From: UBA11606 sp965243715
Lineage (GTDB): Bacteria; Actinomycetota; Acidimicrobiia; Acidimicrobiales; Aldehydirespiratoraceae
NCBI GenBank assembly: GCA_965243715.1
Contig: CBDEVU010000009.1
Location: 1 to 64,000, forward strand
DNA length: 64,000 nucleotides
Direction of reading: 5' to 3'
Program-made: the position numbers and the translations under genes
The notes under the pieces: model-generated
Seen by the model: only the letters and a program-made list of their open reading frames with translations
Database searches by the model: none
Told to the model about the DNA's origin: nothing
Shown here: positions 37,201 to 45,562 of the stretch, in pieces
Numbering within the stretch: position 1 is the first letter of the stretch
How the letters are laid out: the number at the start of each line of letters is the position of its first letter

Positions 37201-38316
37201 AATCGCCATGATCGTCGATCTGTCGACACCGCTGATATCAGCGATGCCCTTGTTTACGTCGGCCCACGTGACGCCGAGCCGGTCCGCAAGCTCGGTCCGC
37301 AGCTCAGCCGCAGCGAGGTAACCGGCCGTGGTCGCGTGAGCGAACAAACCTCGGGCATCAACCGCTCGGGTCTCGCCGAGGCTGTTGCGAGCCATGTTGG
37401 CGACCACGACATGCTCGTGCAGGTGAGGCTCAAGCGCCCGGTTGGTGTAATGCCGGTAGGACGCGGCGACCATCTGATCGGCCCTTTCACGAAGGCCGTT
37501 GCGGCGGACGTGGAATCCTTCCCGCTCGAGGTAGTCCATCCCCGCAGTGACCGCGGATTCGATGGCTTCATCGATCGCCTCTCGATCCTTGTCGGTGCCC
37601 TGGGCGTACACCGCAGAGACCGACTTCGGGACCGACCAGGTGATGTCGTATCCCAGCACAACCTGGGGTTCGCTACGACCGGCGGCGAACCGTTCCGCCT
37701 CGCCCCGAGTGGCGATCCATCGGCCTTGAGCGTCCTTGTGCGCATCGAGGAACGACGCTGGCGTTTCGGGGCCGACCTCCCCAGACCGGTTCGCAGCCTC
37801 CTGCGCCCGTCGCACCTCGGCGGTGTTCGCAGCGAGCCGGCGAACATAGGACACGTCAACCCCGGCGATCTGCGCGACTTGAGCCATCGTGAGCATCTCG
37901 GTGGGGTCGGACCCGAGCTTGGACGGACCGCGGGCGTGACCCCGCGACCGTCCCGCTGAGCCTGCCGCCGAGAGGAGCTGCTCGCCAGAGTGCGGATCCT
38001 GACCGAGAAGCACTCGTCGAAATGCCTCCGCCTCGACATCGGTACCGAGGTCAAACCCATCAGTGGCAGCGCCTCGGCCGCGCCACCTCCCGGATGCTTC
38101 GGCAGAGTCGGCGTAGTAGCCGTGTGCCTGGCCACTGGTGGAGAGCCCGCTTGTGATTCCATCGACCTCGGGTGGGGCGCTGCCTCCTCGCGAAGGCGAG
38201 TCGCTAGTTCGCTGCCGCTTGGATGCCTGGTCACCCTCGAGATAGCCGACGATGTGATCAGCGGCGCGGCCGACAGCCCCGGCCTTGGCGCCCAACGTGG
38301 TGACGCTGACGATCAC
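34276..38316 (-). CDS. traA: MobF-family relaxase-helicase (TraA)
   Basis: The 1346-residue protein has the relaxase half first. VTTLGAKAGAVGRAADHIVGYLEG is the N-terminus with candidate catalytic Tyr25. A helix-turn-helix-like stretch (MAQVAQIAGVDVSYVRRL) comes next, then GYDITWSVPKSVSAVYA, and the three-His metal site EPHLHEHVVVAN (H298, H300, H302). The RecD-like helicase half has Walker A AVVGRAGAGKTTALRAAV, Walker B AVIVVDEAST and the motif YAVTSFKAEGQTYDSGR. It would nick oriT, bind its 5' end covalently and unwind the strand for export. It appears intact. Its upstream region carries both conserved element motifs, and it is co-transcribed with the ExoVII-like gene. Confidence 0.93.
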   Translation of the reverse strand: MIVSVTTLGAKAGAVGRAADHIVGYLEGDQASKRQRTSDSPSRGGSAPPEVDGITSGLSTSGQAHGYYADSAEASGRWRGRGAATDGFDLGTDVEAEAFRRVLLGQDPHSGEQLLSAAGSAGRSRGHARGPSKLGSDPTEMLTMAQVAQIAGVDVSYVRRLAANTAEVRRAQEAANRSGEVGPETPASFLDAHKDAQGRWIATRGEAERFAAGRSEPQVVLGYDITWSVPKSVSAVYAQGTDKDREAIDEAIESAVTAGMDYLEREGFHVRRNGLRERADQMVAASYRHYTNRALEPHLHEHVVVANMARNSLGETRAVDARGLFAHATTAGYLAAAELRTELADRLGVTWADVNKGIADISGVDRSTIMAISSRRQALMTLAEEMGYLTPAGRQKAALATRPSKEQPVDAAELHNHWRGVLAEAGFDAAAVERLRGRDELQLWSPIDTEALFSHLASHRGVTEQMAIFDRRDVLQAIATYANDRLPAVEIEDLADQWLGTEAVIPLEVNDGARRETIGLGAAQVSLTPDEQRYTTPQMVELEERTLNRHRGGIDTGHGVVDAVTVEAAISESTVELGADQAAMVRAICTSGDQFQAVVGRAGAGKTTALRAAVAAWEDAGFSVIGAAPFAEAARNLETETGLHSTTLAGLLTRIETAGDPRTVIGPNAVIVVDEASTIGNRQLDRLYRHAAETGATVRTIGDPHQHQSVEAGGLWKHITSEHPQRTPTLEINRRQSGPDMGEVRLALDEYRDGLISAAMQRLDNDSRIVTATNWEELLDTMATDWFVDHQRHQAGAGSESKMIAERNSDRHALNRRAQALLHQAELIGDPALIEGTPFHVGDRVVAQARNSDLHADGAPKRDHVINGSQGTVTAIKGQPAGFGLVVDFDDLGTIRVPHEFIATEVGPGRGGGVTPAYAVTSFKAEGQTYDSGRNLAAPGAVNTEGMYVALTRGRNDQRTYTIAPEDHVAERPELPVIADDRTAIEALAQSLSKQRGADLATVADPQAASTLHELTHAQADIGGRALSLAESRIASSAVNNPDPSTVAALGPRPTVGQHRTTWDAAVGDAAIYHARWGTEVVSVDGSVEPPLSSDGPARHKHFGRVQPAVRAAGIEHLTRLPLGQLLAERHAASTALPSSATHSLQQAQDELTAARSDLTVAQTEFEVAQANYHSTQAGSSRRRRNPNAAEASRRDRNEATSRVAKAERAVSTATGHVGASRGNSDDRVVVQARIAAIDRALDRRIDNAGKRPAAYLIETLGKRPRTENESRRWDKAATSIETYRHHHLGISPEDGPRRGRGLHAAIGAQPDNHALRLRFWKQTQRHVEEHLSPPIEREHPLQRTR

Positions 38317-38342
38317 GAGACTGAATCACCGAACATCCACCA

Positions 38343-38374
38343 CCTGTGACCCGAGCCGTCCGGCGATTGGGACA
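38343..38374 (+). promoter_or_regulatory. Conserved 32-bp element motif, copy 3
   Basis: CCTGTGACCCG, nine bases, GCGATTGGGACA. Both conserved blocks match copy 1 (21899-21930) exactly, and only the nine middle bases differ. It lies 27 bp upstream of the relaxase start and just beside the ACCTATCC repeat cluster. Confidence 0.72.
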
Positions 38375-38392
38375 GCGTTGAGCGAATTTGGG

Positions 38393-38463
38393 TCGGATAG
38401 GGGGCTGGCGACCTATCCGGCACCTATCCGCCGACCTATCCCTCGCAGGTCCGCAGGACCTGC
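38393..38463. promoter_or_regulatory. Candidate oriT or regulatory region: ACCTATCC repeats plus hairpin
   Basis: Three direct ACCTATCC copies lie at 38411, 38422 and 38435, and one inverted copy (CGGATAGG) at 38394-38401. They are followed by a perfect 8-bp inverted repeat GCAGGTCC-GCA-GGACCTGC at 38445-38463. Repeats plus a hairpin directly upstream of a MobF relaxase gene is the typical place and form of an origin of transfer. A promoter-control function is the alternative, because the same repeats occur at 30123-30254. The remainder to 38630 shows nothing else. Confidence 0.55.
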
Positions 38464-38630
38464 AGTTGTGTCTCAGGTTTTTCCGTGCGGGAGGGGACGG
38501 ATCGGATGCCAATAGACCGTGTGGCAGGGATGGGGCGCTACGCGTAGTCGCCGGTCAAGGTTCGCTCTCGGTTGTTGGTCGAGAACCCTTCTGGTGCCAA
38601 GCATCTCCGATCACAGTTCAGAACGACCGG

Positions 38631-39851
38631 CTAGGTACCTTCATTGAGATCGCTCGCAATGGACACGTACTTCACGGCGTTAAGCAGCAATAAGGGAACC
38701 TGGACCGTGGCGGCTACGGCGGCGGCGAATTGCGTGTAGGGGATCGAGCCCTTCGCCCAGGTGACATCGCCTGTGCTCAGATCATGTATGGCCTCAGCAT
38801 GCCCGATGGCGTTGCGTAGCGGCCGGTCGAGCATGCTCTCGATCTCTAGCCCCCAGTGATCGAGTTGGACCAAGAAGTCACCACGATCCCTAGCGCTAAG
38901 TCGAGCCAGTTTAGATATTGACGCCGTCCGTCCATCTGGGAAGCGAGCCGGATCGCCCGTCGACGCAGCGTTGTGGAAGCCCATGAGCATAGGCAAGTGC
39001 TGGTGGGAGCGCTCGAAGATCGTAATGAAGAGATCGCGGAGCGAACGAAAATCGTCTCTCATCAACCTCCAGTCGTCGCTGAACGCAATGCCAGCGTCCT
39101 CGTACTCGTCTCGAAGTTGCGCTCCACGCCATTTCGCACGTTGAGCGACGAATTGATCCAGCACGTCAAACAGACGGTCCCGGGCGTCCCGGATGCGCGC
39201 CGCTGTGGACCACGCCTCGGCAAAGTCTCCTACTGCATGCATATGAGTGGCGCTGAGGTCACCAAAGATCGAAATCTTCCAGCGCACGTACTCACCCTTG
39301 GGGTAGAGCGGGATGAAGAGGCCCTCGACAAGGCGGTTGATCGAGTCGTGGCGCGCGATCATCGGTGGATCGACCGGCCAGGCATTGCCGAAGAGCTCAC
39401 GGGCCACAGCGTCGAACCGCTCCCAGTCCTGACGCGCGTAGAAGCCCCACCAGCGGCGAAGCTCGTCCCAGCCGCCATCGACCGATTGGTCGAATTCTGC
39501 GCCCGTCTGCCGCCAACGGTGGAACCGGTCCCCCAGATTTGCAGAGTGCATGATGAAACCGGAACCCTCGACGGACTCCTCAGATGTTGATGAGAAGTGC
39601 ATCGGGAACTCAGTATTGATATTGACGACCGGTGTGTCCGTCCCCAGACACATGAAAGCGGGGCGGCCATCGATTTCCAGCCCACGGATCTCGCCTTCAT
39701 CTTGGTCGGTCTTCAGGCAGCCGCGTACTGCCGACTCGCACGCGGGGCACACGAAGTAGAAGTCCTGGTTCTCCTCGAATCCGACTGCAATTCGGAGGGT
39801 GACGCCGCTCTGACAGCCTGGACATTCGATACTCATTCTGCTCGTAGCCAC
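38631..39851 (-). CDS. Zinc-ribbon protein with HEPN-like C-terminal motif
   Basis: The 406-residue protein has one N-terminal zinc ribbon (C10, C13, C35, C38) and a long helical body. Near the C-terminus it has LRNAIGHAEAIHDLSTGDVTW, where R346-N and H351 form the R-x4-H pattern of HEPN ribonucleases and their relatives. No membrane segment is convincing. HEPN proteins are common toxins or effectors in defence and toxin-antitoxin systems, so an abortive-infection-type role is possible but unproved. It starts at GTG 39851 or ATG 39836. It lies 54 bp downstream of an OLD-nuclease remnant on the same strand, which supports a defence context. Confidence 0.55.
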   Translation of the reverse strand: MATSRMSIECPGCQSGVTLRIAVGFEENQDFYFVCPACESAVRGCLKTDQDEGEIRGLEIDGRPAFMCLGTDTPVVNINTEFPMHFSSTSEESVEGSGFIMHSANLGDRFHRWRQTGAEFDQSVDGGWDELRRWWGFYARQDWERFDAVARELFGNAWPVDPPMIARHDSINRLVEGLFIPLYPKGEYVRWKISIFGDLSATHMHAVGDFAEAWSTAARIRDARDRLFDVLDQFVAQRAKWRGAQLRDEYEDAGIAFSDDWRLMRDDFRSLRDLFITIFERSHQHLPMLMGFHNAASTGDPARFPDGRTASISKLARLSARDRGDFLVQLDHWGLEIESMLDRPLRNAIGHAEAIHDLSTGDVTWAKGSIPYTQFAAAVAATVQVPLLLLNAVKYVSIASDLNEGT

Positions 39852-39905
39852 GGCTGCTCCTATCGATGCGGACTTGAACCGATCGTCCGAGTGAGTAAGC
39901 GATGC

Positions 39906-40375
39906 TCAGTGCGATTCGTCGTGAGGGACCGACTCAGCCTCCGCGGCCAACGCTTGGCGGATCTGCTCGCCTAGCTCCTTGAGGGCCCCCCACCCGTCGT
40001 GCGCAGGGTGTTCCGAGACAAGTCTCTCGGCTACGTACCGGGCACGCAGAGCCTTTGAGCGACCGAGTAGGGCGGTGGCCGCGGCATCTAGGCGTTCGTA
40101 ATCATCGCCGAATAGCTGCTTCATCGCTGCCTCGAAGTTCGCATCAAGGCTGGCGAATGCGCGCGTGGCATGAATCGGGCTCCCTTCAGTGCGCAGAGCG
40201 GTCGTGGCCGGCAGGCCCATCGCTGCGAGTAGATCGGCATGAACTATCTCAACGGCTTCCAGCTGTTTGCCCGTCTTGTCGCTGTCGGTATCGACTACGG
40301 CATAGACCGGGATCTCGTGTGCAGCGAAGTAGCGGATCCACTTCGCGAGGTTGGGCGCGCCTTCTTTCGGCAAAG
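39906..40375 (-). pseudogene. OLD-family (ATPase-TOPRIM) nuclease, C-terminal fragment
   Basis: Only the last 150 or so residues remain. GAPNLAKWIRYFAAHEIPVYAVVDTDSDKTGKQLE is a TOPRIM core (DTDSDK corresponds to the metal-binding DxD), followed by the helical tail typical of OLD-like ATPase-nucleases. The N-terminal ATPase and the start are gone. At about 40370-40380 the reading frame runs into antisense sequence of a tyrosine recombinase, which is itself truncated there. OLD-family nucleases act in phage defence, so this is the scar of a lost or recombined defence gene. Confidence 0.7.
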
Positions 40376-40806
40376 GCGCCCGGACCTCGGGTCCGCGGCC
40401 GCGGTGGGTCCCGATGCTGGACGCGACCCCAGACGTTCTGCGCTGGTATGTCGAAGACGTCCGACCCCTGTTCAGCCCGGACGGCGACGCGTTGTGGGTG
40501 GTGCAACACGGTGGGCGGATGACGGGGAGCACCCTGCAGAACGAACTGGCCCGGATGTTGGACATCGAGGGCGGAGACCGGTTCTCGCCCCATGATCTGC
40601 GGCGAGCGTGCGCGACCCATAACTACGAGCGAGGCGTGGACCTGGTCGCGATCCAGCAGATGCTGGGACACTGGCATATTGGCACGACGATGCGGTATGT
40701 GATGCCGTCGGCGACGTTCATCGAGGACGCCTATCGGCGAGCGATCTCAGACACCTTGGGCCACCTCGCCAACACAAGTGACAACCCTGATCAGGAGGAA
40801 GACTGA
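40376..40806 (+). pseudogene. Tyrosine recombinase, C-terminal catalytic fragment
   Basis: GKGARTSGPRPRWVPMLDATPDVLRWYVEDV leads into GGDRFSPHDLRRACATHNYERGVDLVAIQQMLGHWHIGTTMRYV. It has the HxxR of the catalytic set, LGH, and the nucleophile Tyr in TTMRYV. The N-terminal domain and the first catalytic Arg are missing, cut off at the OLD junction. The stop overlaps the ATG of the XRE gene (TGATG). This trio of recombinase, XRE and zinc recombinase-like gene is a set common in actinobacterial elements. Alone the fragment is unlikely to be active. Confidence 0.8.
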
Positions 40807-41114
40807 TGGAGGTTCGCTGGAAACTGCGGATGGCGGCAGCCGAGCGCGACGTGTGGACCGGTGCAGAGCTGCGGCGCCTGTTAGTCGATCGGGCTGGCCT
40901 AGAGTTGTCCAAGCCATCGGTGTCTGCGTTGATGACCAAGCAACCCAAACAGGTGAAGCTCGAAACCCTCGTCGCGTTGTGCACGGCGTTGCAGTGCACG
41001 CCCAACGATCTCTTCGAGGTTGACACGACCCCGATCGAACCGGCCGTGCGGCCGGCTGCCAAGCGGCGGAGTTCGCCGGCGGAACCGGCGAAGCGTTCGC
41101 TGCCCCCGGCGTGA
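40806..41114 (+). CDS. XRE-family small DNA-binding protein
   Basis: The 102-residue protein reads MAAAERDVWTGAELRRLLVDRAGLELSKPSVSALMTKQPKQVKLETLVALCTALQCTPNDLFEV, a Cro/C1-type helix-turn-helix of the short YozG-like kind, followed by a basic tail. It overlaps the recombinase fragment by one base and the next gene by 4 bases, so it belongs to a recombination operon. It probably regulates or assists the recombinases. Confidence 0.85.
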   Translation: MEVRWKLRMAAAERDVWTGAELRRLLVDRAGLELSKPSVSALMTKQPKQVKLETLVALCTALQCTPNDLFEVDTTPIEPAVRPAAKRRSSPAEPAKRSLPPA

Positions 41115-42579
41115 AGGCCGAGGGTCCGTGTCTGGAGTGCGGACGTTGGGTCGTGTTCTACGGCCGGCAACGCTGCCAACGCTGCAACCAGCGAGCCCGC
41201 AGAAACACACCACCCGCTCGGTGTCCACGCTGCGCCAAGATCGGCATGGTGTGGCCGGAGGTGAACTGCTGTGGCCGCTGCGCGTTCGTCCAGTGGAGGC
41301 GCTCCAGCGTCAACCGCGCTCGCGAGTGTCTCGGTTGCGGTGAGGTCAAATGGATCTGCGCCCGAGATCTGTGTGTCGCGTGCCGTCAACGTGACCCGCA
41401 GTGGCCCTATCGCTACGCCGCGAACCTCAAATCACGCCTCGATGAGACCCCGGCATGGCTTGACGCCTACGTGGACTACCTCTCCGACCGCTACGCCCCC
41501 TCGGGCAGCCTCGCCCATCTACGCAAGCTGTCGGCAGCGATTTCGTCGACAGGGTCGGTCAGGCCCGACACGGTCGCCGAGGCCATGCCCGCTGGCGCTC
41601 ACCGGCTCGTATTCGGCGAGTTCTGCGCCAGCGCACGAATCGGGTTCGTTTAGGAGTCCTCAACGCAGCGCGCCGCGACACGACGCCAGGCCCGGATCGA
41701 CGCGACGCCAGCGCGATGGCGACCAGCATTCGAGGCCTTCGCTTTGGCGATGCTCGCACGCCAGAACCGCGCCCGCCGGCTCGGCACCCGAGCCGACCAA
41801 GACCGAACCATCGAGGCCCGCCTCAGCGTCCTCTGCGACTTCGCGCTGTTTTTGAGGTGAACCGGCCGAGTGTCACGGGACCAGAACTCGTCGCCACCGG
41901 CGAGATCGAGGCATTCCTCGCCCAACCCGACCTAGGCAGTCGCCCTTCCACCGCTCTCGCATACCTGCGACAGTTCTTCCGATGGGCACGACGCCGCTCG
42001 CTAGTACTTACCGACCCGACCGAGGGCTTGTGGCGCGACTCCAAGCCGATCTTCGCCGGTCGGCTTCTTTCCATCGACGAGCAACGACGGCTCTTTGCTC
42101 GCTGGTCCAACCCGCCCGACGGCGCCCACCCCTACGAGCCGTTCGTCGGATTGCTCGCTCTGCTCCACGCCGTCCCCCGCTCGGACATGATCTGTCTGAA
42201 GGTCAACGACATCACCGCCGAGGCGCTCATCCTGGCTTCTCGACCAGAGCCCCTGAGACTCGATCCGGTGACCAGCGCAGCGCTCGACCGGGCCCGAAGG
42301 CACCACGCCTCGGCCCAGACTCAAAACCCGCACCTCCTCGTGAACCACTCCAACCGGCGCACCGTCCGACCCGCCGGAGTCGGTTGGCCGAGCACCCTCA
42401 TAGCGCAAGGAGCCGCCACGACCTTGCGGTCACTGCGGGCCACCCGGCTCAGCACCCTTGTGGGTGACCTCGACCCGATCACCGTCAGCGCTGCTACCGG
42501 CATCGACGCCAAGGCCCTTACCTACTACCTCGGCGATGAAGCTGGCACTCGCTCAGATGCAGGATTACCGGCGGTGTGA
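41111..42579 (+). pseudogene. Zinc-ribbon recombinase-like protein, nonsense codon and frameshift
   Basis: The N-terminus has repeated Cys pairs (CLECGRW, CQRCNQRA, CPRCAKIGM, CGRCAF, CLGCGEV, CVAC), then helical DNA-binding-like sequence. The frame hits TAG at 41651, yet coding continues in frame (ESSTQRAATRRQARIDATPARWRPAFEAFALAML) until the T5 run near 41848-41853. There it shifts into EVNRPSVTGPELVATGEIEAFLAQPDLGSRPSTALAYLRQFFRWARRRSLV and a recombinase-like C-terminus (TTLRSLRATRLSTLVGDLDPITVSAATGI). The intact size is about 488 residues. The usual catalytic His-Arg-Tyr set is degenerate, as in other members of this accessory family. It ends at 42579. Confidence 0.65.
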
Positions 42580-43046
42580 GCCGCAGCTGATCACGCACGG
42601 AGACCTCGGCGCCCCTCGCCGACCGCATAAGCCCAGCTGCGCCGCCGACCTGCTCCAGCACGGTCCGTCCACCGCCATAGAGGTCCTCGGTCAACGTCGC
42701 GTCGCGGTCCCGTCTGCCCCGCTGCCGGGGAGCTCCACTGTTGGCATGGACGGGGTCCCTCGTGACACCGTCCGACATCTGTGAGGACGTCCTTCGACGC
42801 CAGGTCCGTCGCCGACCTCGGTTCGGCAACACAACCCCGGGGCCGCTTGATCAGAATGAAGTCACGTGTAGCGAGATCGAGCTGTCTCGTTCCCTTGATC
42901 CGCCGGCGCGATGTAACACCGCGACGACTTTGGCAAAGAGCAGGGTGCGAAGGCGATGGACAACACCGTCCACCGATTCCATGTGTGGCACCTGCCGCAT
43001 GTGGTGATCGGAAACGCCGCCCGAGGGCGGAGAATTGAGGTTTCGT
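42580..43046. other. Intergenic, no gene seen
   Basis: These 467 bp separate the recombinase remnant and the secreted protease gene. No convincing frame or repeat was found. A good ribosome site (GAGG) lies at the right end for ATG 43047. Confidence 0.5.
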
Positions 43047-43628
43047 ATGCTTGCCAAGGACATTGAGGGTCGTCCCCCAGATCGTCGTCTCAGGCGACCC
43101 GCTGTAGCGGTCTTGCTGGTGTTCGCGGTGCTATCGCTCGCCGCACCCGCTTCAGCGGACCCGTTCGGCGTCGGCGGGTCGAGCACGGGTTGGTTGGCCG
43201 ACAACCACGATCATGACTACTGCTGGTCCACCAACTTCACATGGCAGAGTCTTCGCGATATTGCTGACGATGCGATGGACTACCTGGAAAGTTCGACCGA
43301 CTTCAGCGGCGGCTCGCACCAATCGTGCAACTCGGGCACCGACGTCTACTTCCAGCGATTCAACACGACGGCGTATCGGGGTCAGTACCAGTGCGACGAC
43401 CGCAACGGCAACGAGTGTGACAATGCTGATGTGCGGATCTCGAGCAACACCAGCACGCTACCTAGCGCCGAGCGAGCGAAGACGACCTGTCACGAGGTCG
43501 GGCACTCTGCCGGTGCGACTCACCATTCCAGTGGCTATGGCTGCATGGTCAGCGGCGCTTCTACCGTGGAGACCTACTGGGCCCACACCCGCAATCACAT
43601 GGACGACTTGGAGGTAGCGACATCATGA
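43047..43628 (+). CDS. Secreted metzincin-type zinc metalloprotease
   Basis: The ATG 43047 (GAGG at 43037-43040) gives 193 residues; an upstream TTG 43035 is less likely. The N-terminus RRLRRPAVAVLLVFAVLSLAAPASA is a signal peptide with cleavage after ASA (about residue 37). The active site HEVGHSAGATH fits HExxHxxGxxH (H149, E150, H153, H159), and the Met-turn is GYGCM (M167). Six Cys suggest disulfides. It is exported and would cleave proteins outside the cell. The next ORF, a lipoprotein, overlaps its stop (ATGA). Confidence 0.85.
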   Translation: MLAKDIEGRPPDRRLRRPAVAVLLVFAVLSLAAPASADPFGVGGSSTGWLADNHDHDYCWSTNFTWQSLRDIADDAMDYLESSTDFSGGSHQSCNSGTDVYFQRFNTTAYRGQYQCDDRNGNECDNADVRISSNTSTLPSAERAKTTCHEVGHSAGATHHSSGYGCMVSGASTVETYWAHTRNHMDDLEVATS

Positions 43629-44272
43629 ATCCCAGACCAGTTCAAACAGGCTTGTCAGAGCGGCGCCCCGGGCACTTCTTCGTGTGGCTCGCCGCACTTG
43701 TGGCGGTGGGACTTGTAGCAGCGAGTTGTGGCTCCGACAGCGATTCAGACGAGGTGTTCGTCGATACGTACGACTCGTACTTCCAGTCCTTTTCGGCCAA
43801 CTACAACCCGTCGCCGAGTATCGAGGATCTAGGCTCCCGATCAACCGTCGCCGTCGAAGCCACCCTTGTCGACGTCGAGGATGGACGATTCTTCGGCGCC
43901 TCCGAGACCGAGATCGAGGGAGTAACTCTCAACCTTGTCTTCCAGACCGACGACAAGACTCAGTACTACGTGCAGCTGTCGCGCCCCATGGACTCATCGG
44001 TAGATCAGCTGCGGTCTGTCCTGCCAATCGGTGCTCGAAGTGTGATCTATCTCCAGCCGAACAATGACCCCCTTGAAGGGGTGTGGTTCAACGTTCGAGA
44101 GGATGGCAACGAGTGGCACTTCACGACACCTCAGGGCTGGATCCTCGACCACCCGGAGCGCGGAATCGTCTTCCCGTTGGAGGAGCAAGAGAACGAATCG
44201 CCGTTTACCGAAACACCGGGGGCGACAAGGGACTCGATAGGAGACTGGCTCGTAACAGAGAAGCAGGGCTAG
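43625..44272 (+). CDS. Predicted lipoprotein of unknown function
   Basis: The 215-residue protein has a hydrophobic N-terminus FFVWLAALVAVGLVAASCGSDSDS with lipobox LVAASC (Cys at about residue 35), and then an acidic, beta-rich domain. No known domain is seen. It is co-translated with the metalloprotease (ATGA overlap). A substrate, inhibitor or chaperone role for the protease is possible but not shown. It is expected on the outer face of the cytoplasmic membrane. Confidence 0.7.
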   Translation: MNPRPVQTGLSERRPGHFFVWLAALVAVGLVAASCGSDSDSDEVFVDTYDSYFQSFSANYNPSPSIEDLGSRSTVAVEATLVDVEDGRFFGASETEIEGVTLNLVFQTDDKTQYYVQLSRPMDSSVDQLRSVLPIGARSVIYLQPNNDPLEGVWFNVREDGNEWHFTTPQGWILDHPERGIVFPLEEQENESPFTETPGATRDSIGDWLVTEKQG

Positions 44273-44459
44273 CCATCACGAGATCAAACTCCATGCTGCT
44301 GGTGACAGCAGCAACGCAGCGGTGCGTTTCGGCCCGACGCGATGTCGGACGAGGCGCACCGGTCGCGCACTTGTGGGCTGTCCAACACGCCACGCGTCCC
44401 AGAGATTTGTAACGGCGGATGGAGTCGGGCATAGAGCAGTGCAACACGGAGAGTGGAGG

Positions 44460-44972
44460 ATGGCTGTGGGGCCAAGGAGCAATAGACGAGTTGACCGGGT
44501 GGTTCGAGCGTGGGCGTTGGGCATTGCCGTGTCGTTGGCGATCTTTGTTTCGCCAGCGGACGCGAGAGAGGTTGCAGAGCCGGAGACACACTGTGTCGTA
44601 GGGCTGGTCGGCGAGGGTTCAGAAGTCGTTGCCCTGGGCTGTCACTCGACACGAGCGGCCGCGTTGGGTTCCGCCCTGCAGGCCGGGGCAACGTCGTCGC
44701 GGGCGAGTTCGAGCGTGCTCGGTGTGCACTTCACAGGCCAGAGCTTCACCGGCTCGTCCATCACGGTCACAGGATCAGGGTGTACTGGCCTCATTTGGCA
44801 ACCGAGCGGCCCGTGGAACAACAACATCGAGTCCAGCTACCACTACTGCGGCGGTTCGGCCACCCGGTTCTACGATTCGAGTTCCTGTTCGGGGACCAGC
44901 AAGTCAATCTTCTCCGCGGCGACCAGCCTGATGTGGATGAACAACCGGACGTCCTGTGTCCGGTACGGCTAG
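44460..44972 (+). CDS. Secreted Cys-containing small protein
   Basis: The ATG 44460 has GGAGAG/GGAGG upstream and gives 170 residues. RRVDRVVRAWALGIAVSLAIFVSPADA is a signal peptide. The mature part is Ser/Thr-rich with SSYHYCGGSATRFYDSSSC and a C-terminal AATSLMWMNNRTSCVRYG that recalls beta/gamma-crystallin-like motifs (tentative). It is exported. It sits between the lipoprotein (188 bp upstream) and the ECF sigma gene. The function is unknown. Confidence 0.6.
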   Translation: MAVGPRSNRRVDRVVRAWALGIAVSLAIFVSPADAREVAEPETHCVVGLVGEGSEVVALGCHSTRAAALGSALQAGATSSRASSSVLGVHFTGQSFTGSSITVTGSGCTGLIWQPSGPWNNNIESSYHYCGGSATRFYDSSSCSGTSKSIFSAATSLMWMNNRTSCVRYG

Positions 44973-45028
44973 ACCACCCGTTCGTTGGGCGCCGCGTCCA
45001 ACGCCCTGACAGCGTCCACACTGATCGG

Positions 45029-45562
45029 GTGGAAAGCGTCGAGGGGAACGAGGACCTGGAGATACCCCATGTATTCAGCGCGTTCTATCAAGAGCGGGCC
45101 GAAGGGCTGCTTCGCTACTTCTACCGTCGCACCGCAGATCCAGACGTCGCCGCTGATCTCTGTGCGGAGACATTCGCAGCAGCGCTACAAAATGTTCGTC
45201 AGTACGACCCTCAACGTGGCGCACCGGCACAGTGGCTCTACGGAATCGCGCGACGTCAGCTTGCTATGTTCTGGCGACGCCGCAAGGTCGCAGACAAGGC
45301 GAGACGGCGCCTCGGTATTCCGCGCGAGCCGATCGATGAGGCTTCAGCGATCGAGCTGCGGCGGGTCGAGGACATCCTCGATGGCGCAGATGCCATCGAG
45401 GCTCTCGACACGCTTCCGACCAATCTTCGATCCGCTGTCGTCCTGCGAGTCGTAGACCAGCTCGAATACTCAGAGATCGCTGCGGAACTTGGGTGCAGTC
45501 CTGGCGCGGCGAGGGTACGAGTGTTCAGGGGCCTCCAACAGCTCAGCGTGGTGCTCAAGTGA
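45029..45562 (+). CDS. ECF-type RNA polymerase sigma factor
   Basis: The GTG 45029 gives 177 residues; upstream reading is unlikely. Region 2 is seen in FSAFYQERAEGLLRYFYRRTADPDVAADLCAETFAAALQNVRQYDPQRGAPAQWLYGIARRQLAMFWRRR. Region 4 is in LPTNLRSAVVLRVVDQLEYSEIAAELGCSPGAARVRVFRGLQQL. That is the sigma2-sigma4 layout of ECF factors. The stop overlaps the next gene's GTG (GTGA), which encodes a membrane protein fit for an anti-sigma. It probably controls the secreted module beside it. Confidence 0.88.
   Translation: MESVEGNEDLEIPHVFSAFYQERAEGLLRYFYRRTADPDVAADLCAETFAAALQNVRQYDPQRGAPAQWLYGIARRQLAMFWRRRKVADKARRRLGIPREPIDEASAIELRRVEDILDGADAIEALDTLPTNLRSAVVLRVVDQLEYSEIAAELGCSPGAARVRVFRGLQQLSVVLK

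Noticed and set aside
44510..45028. A longer sigma factor gene starting near 44510
   Set aside because: This stretch is out of frame with, and covers, the signal-peptide protein at 44460-44972; sigma homology begins after 45029.
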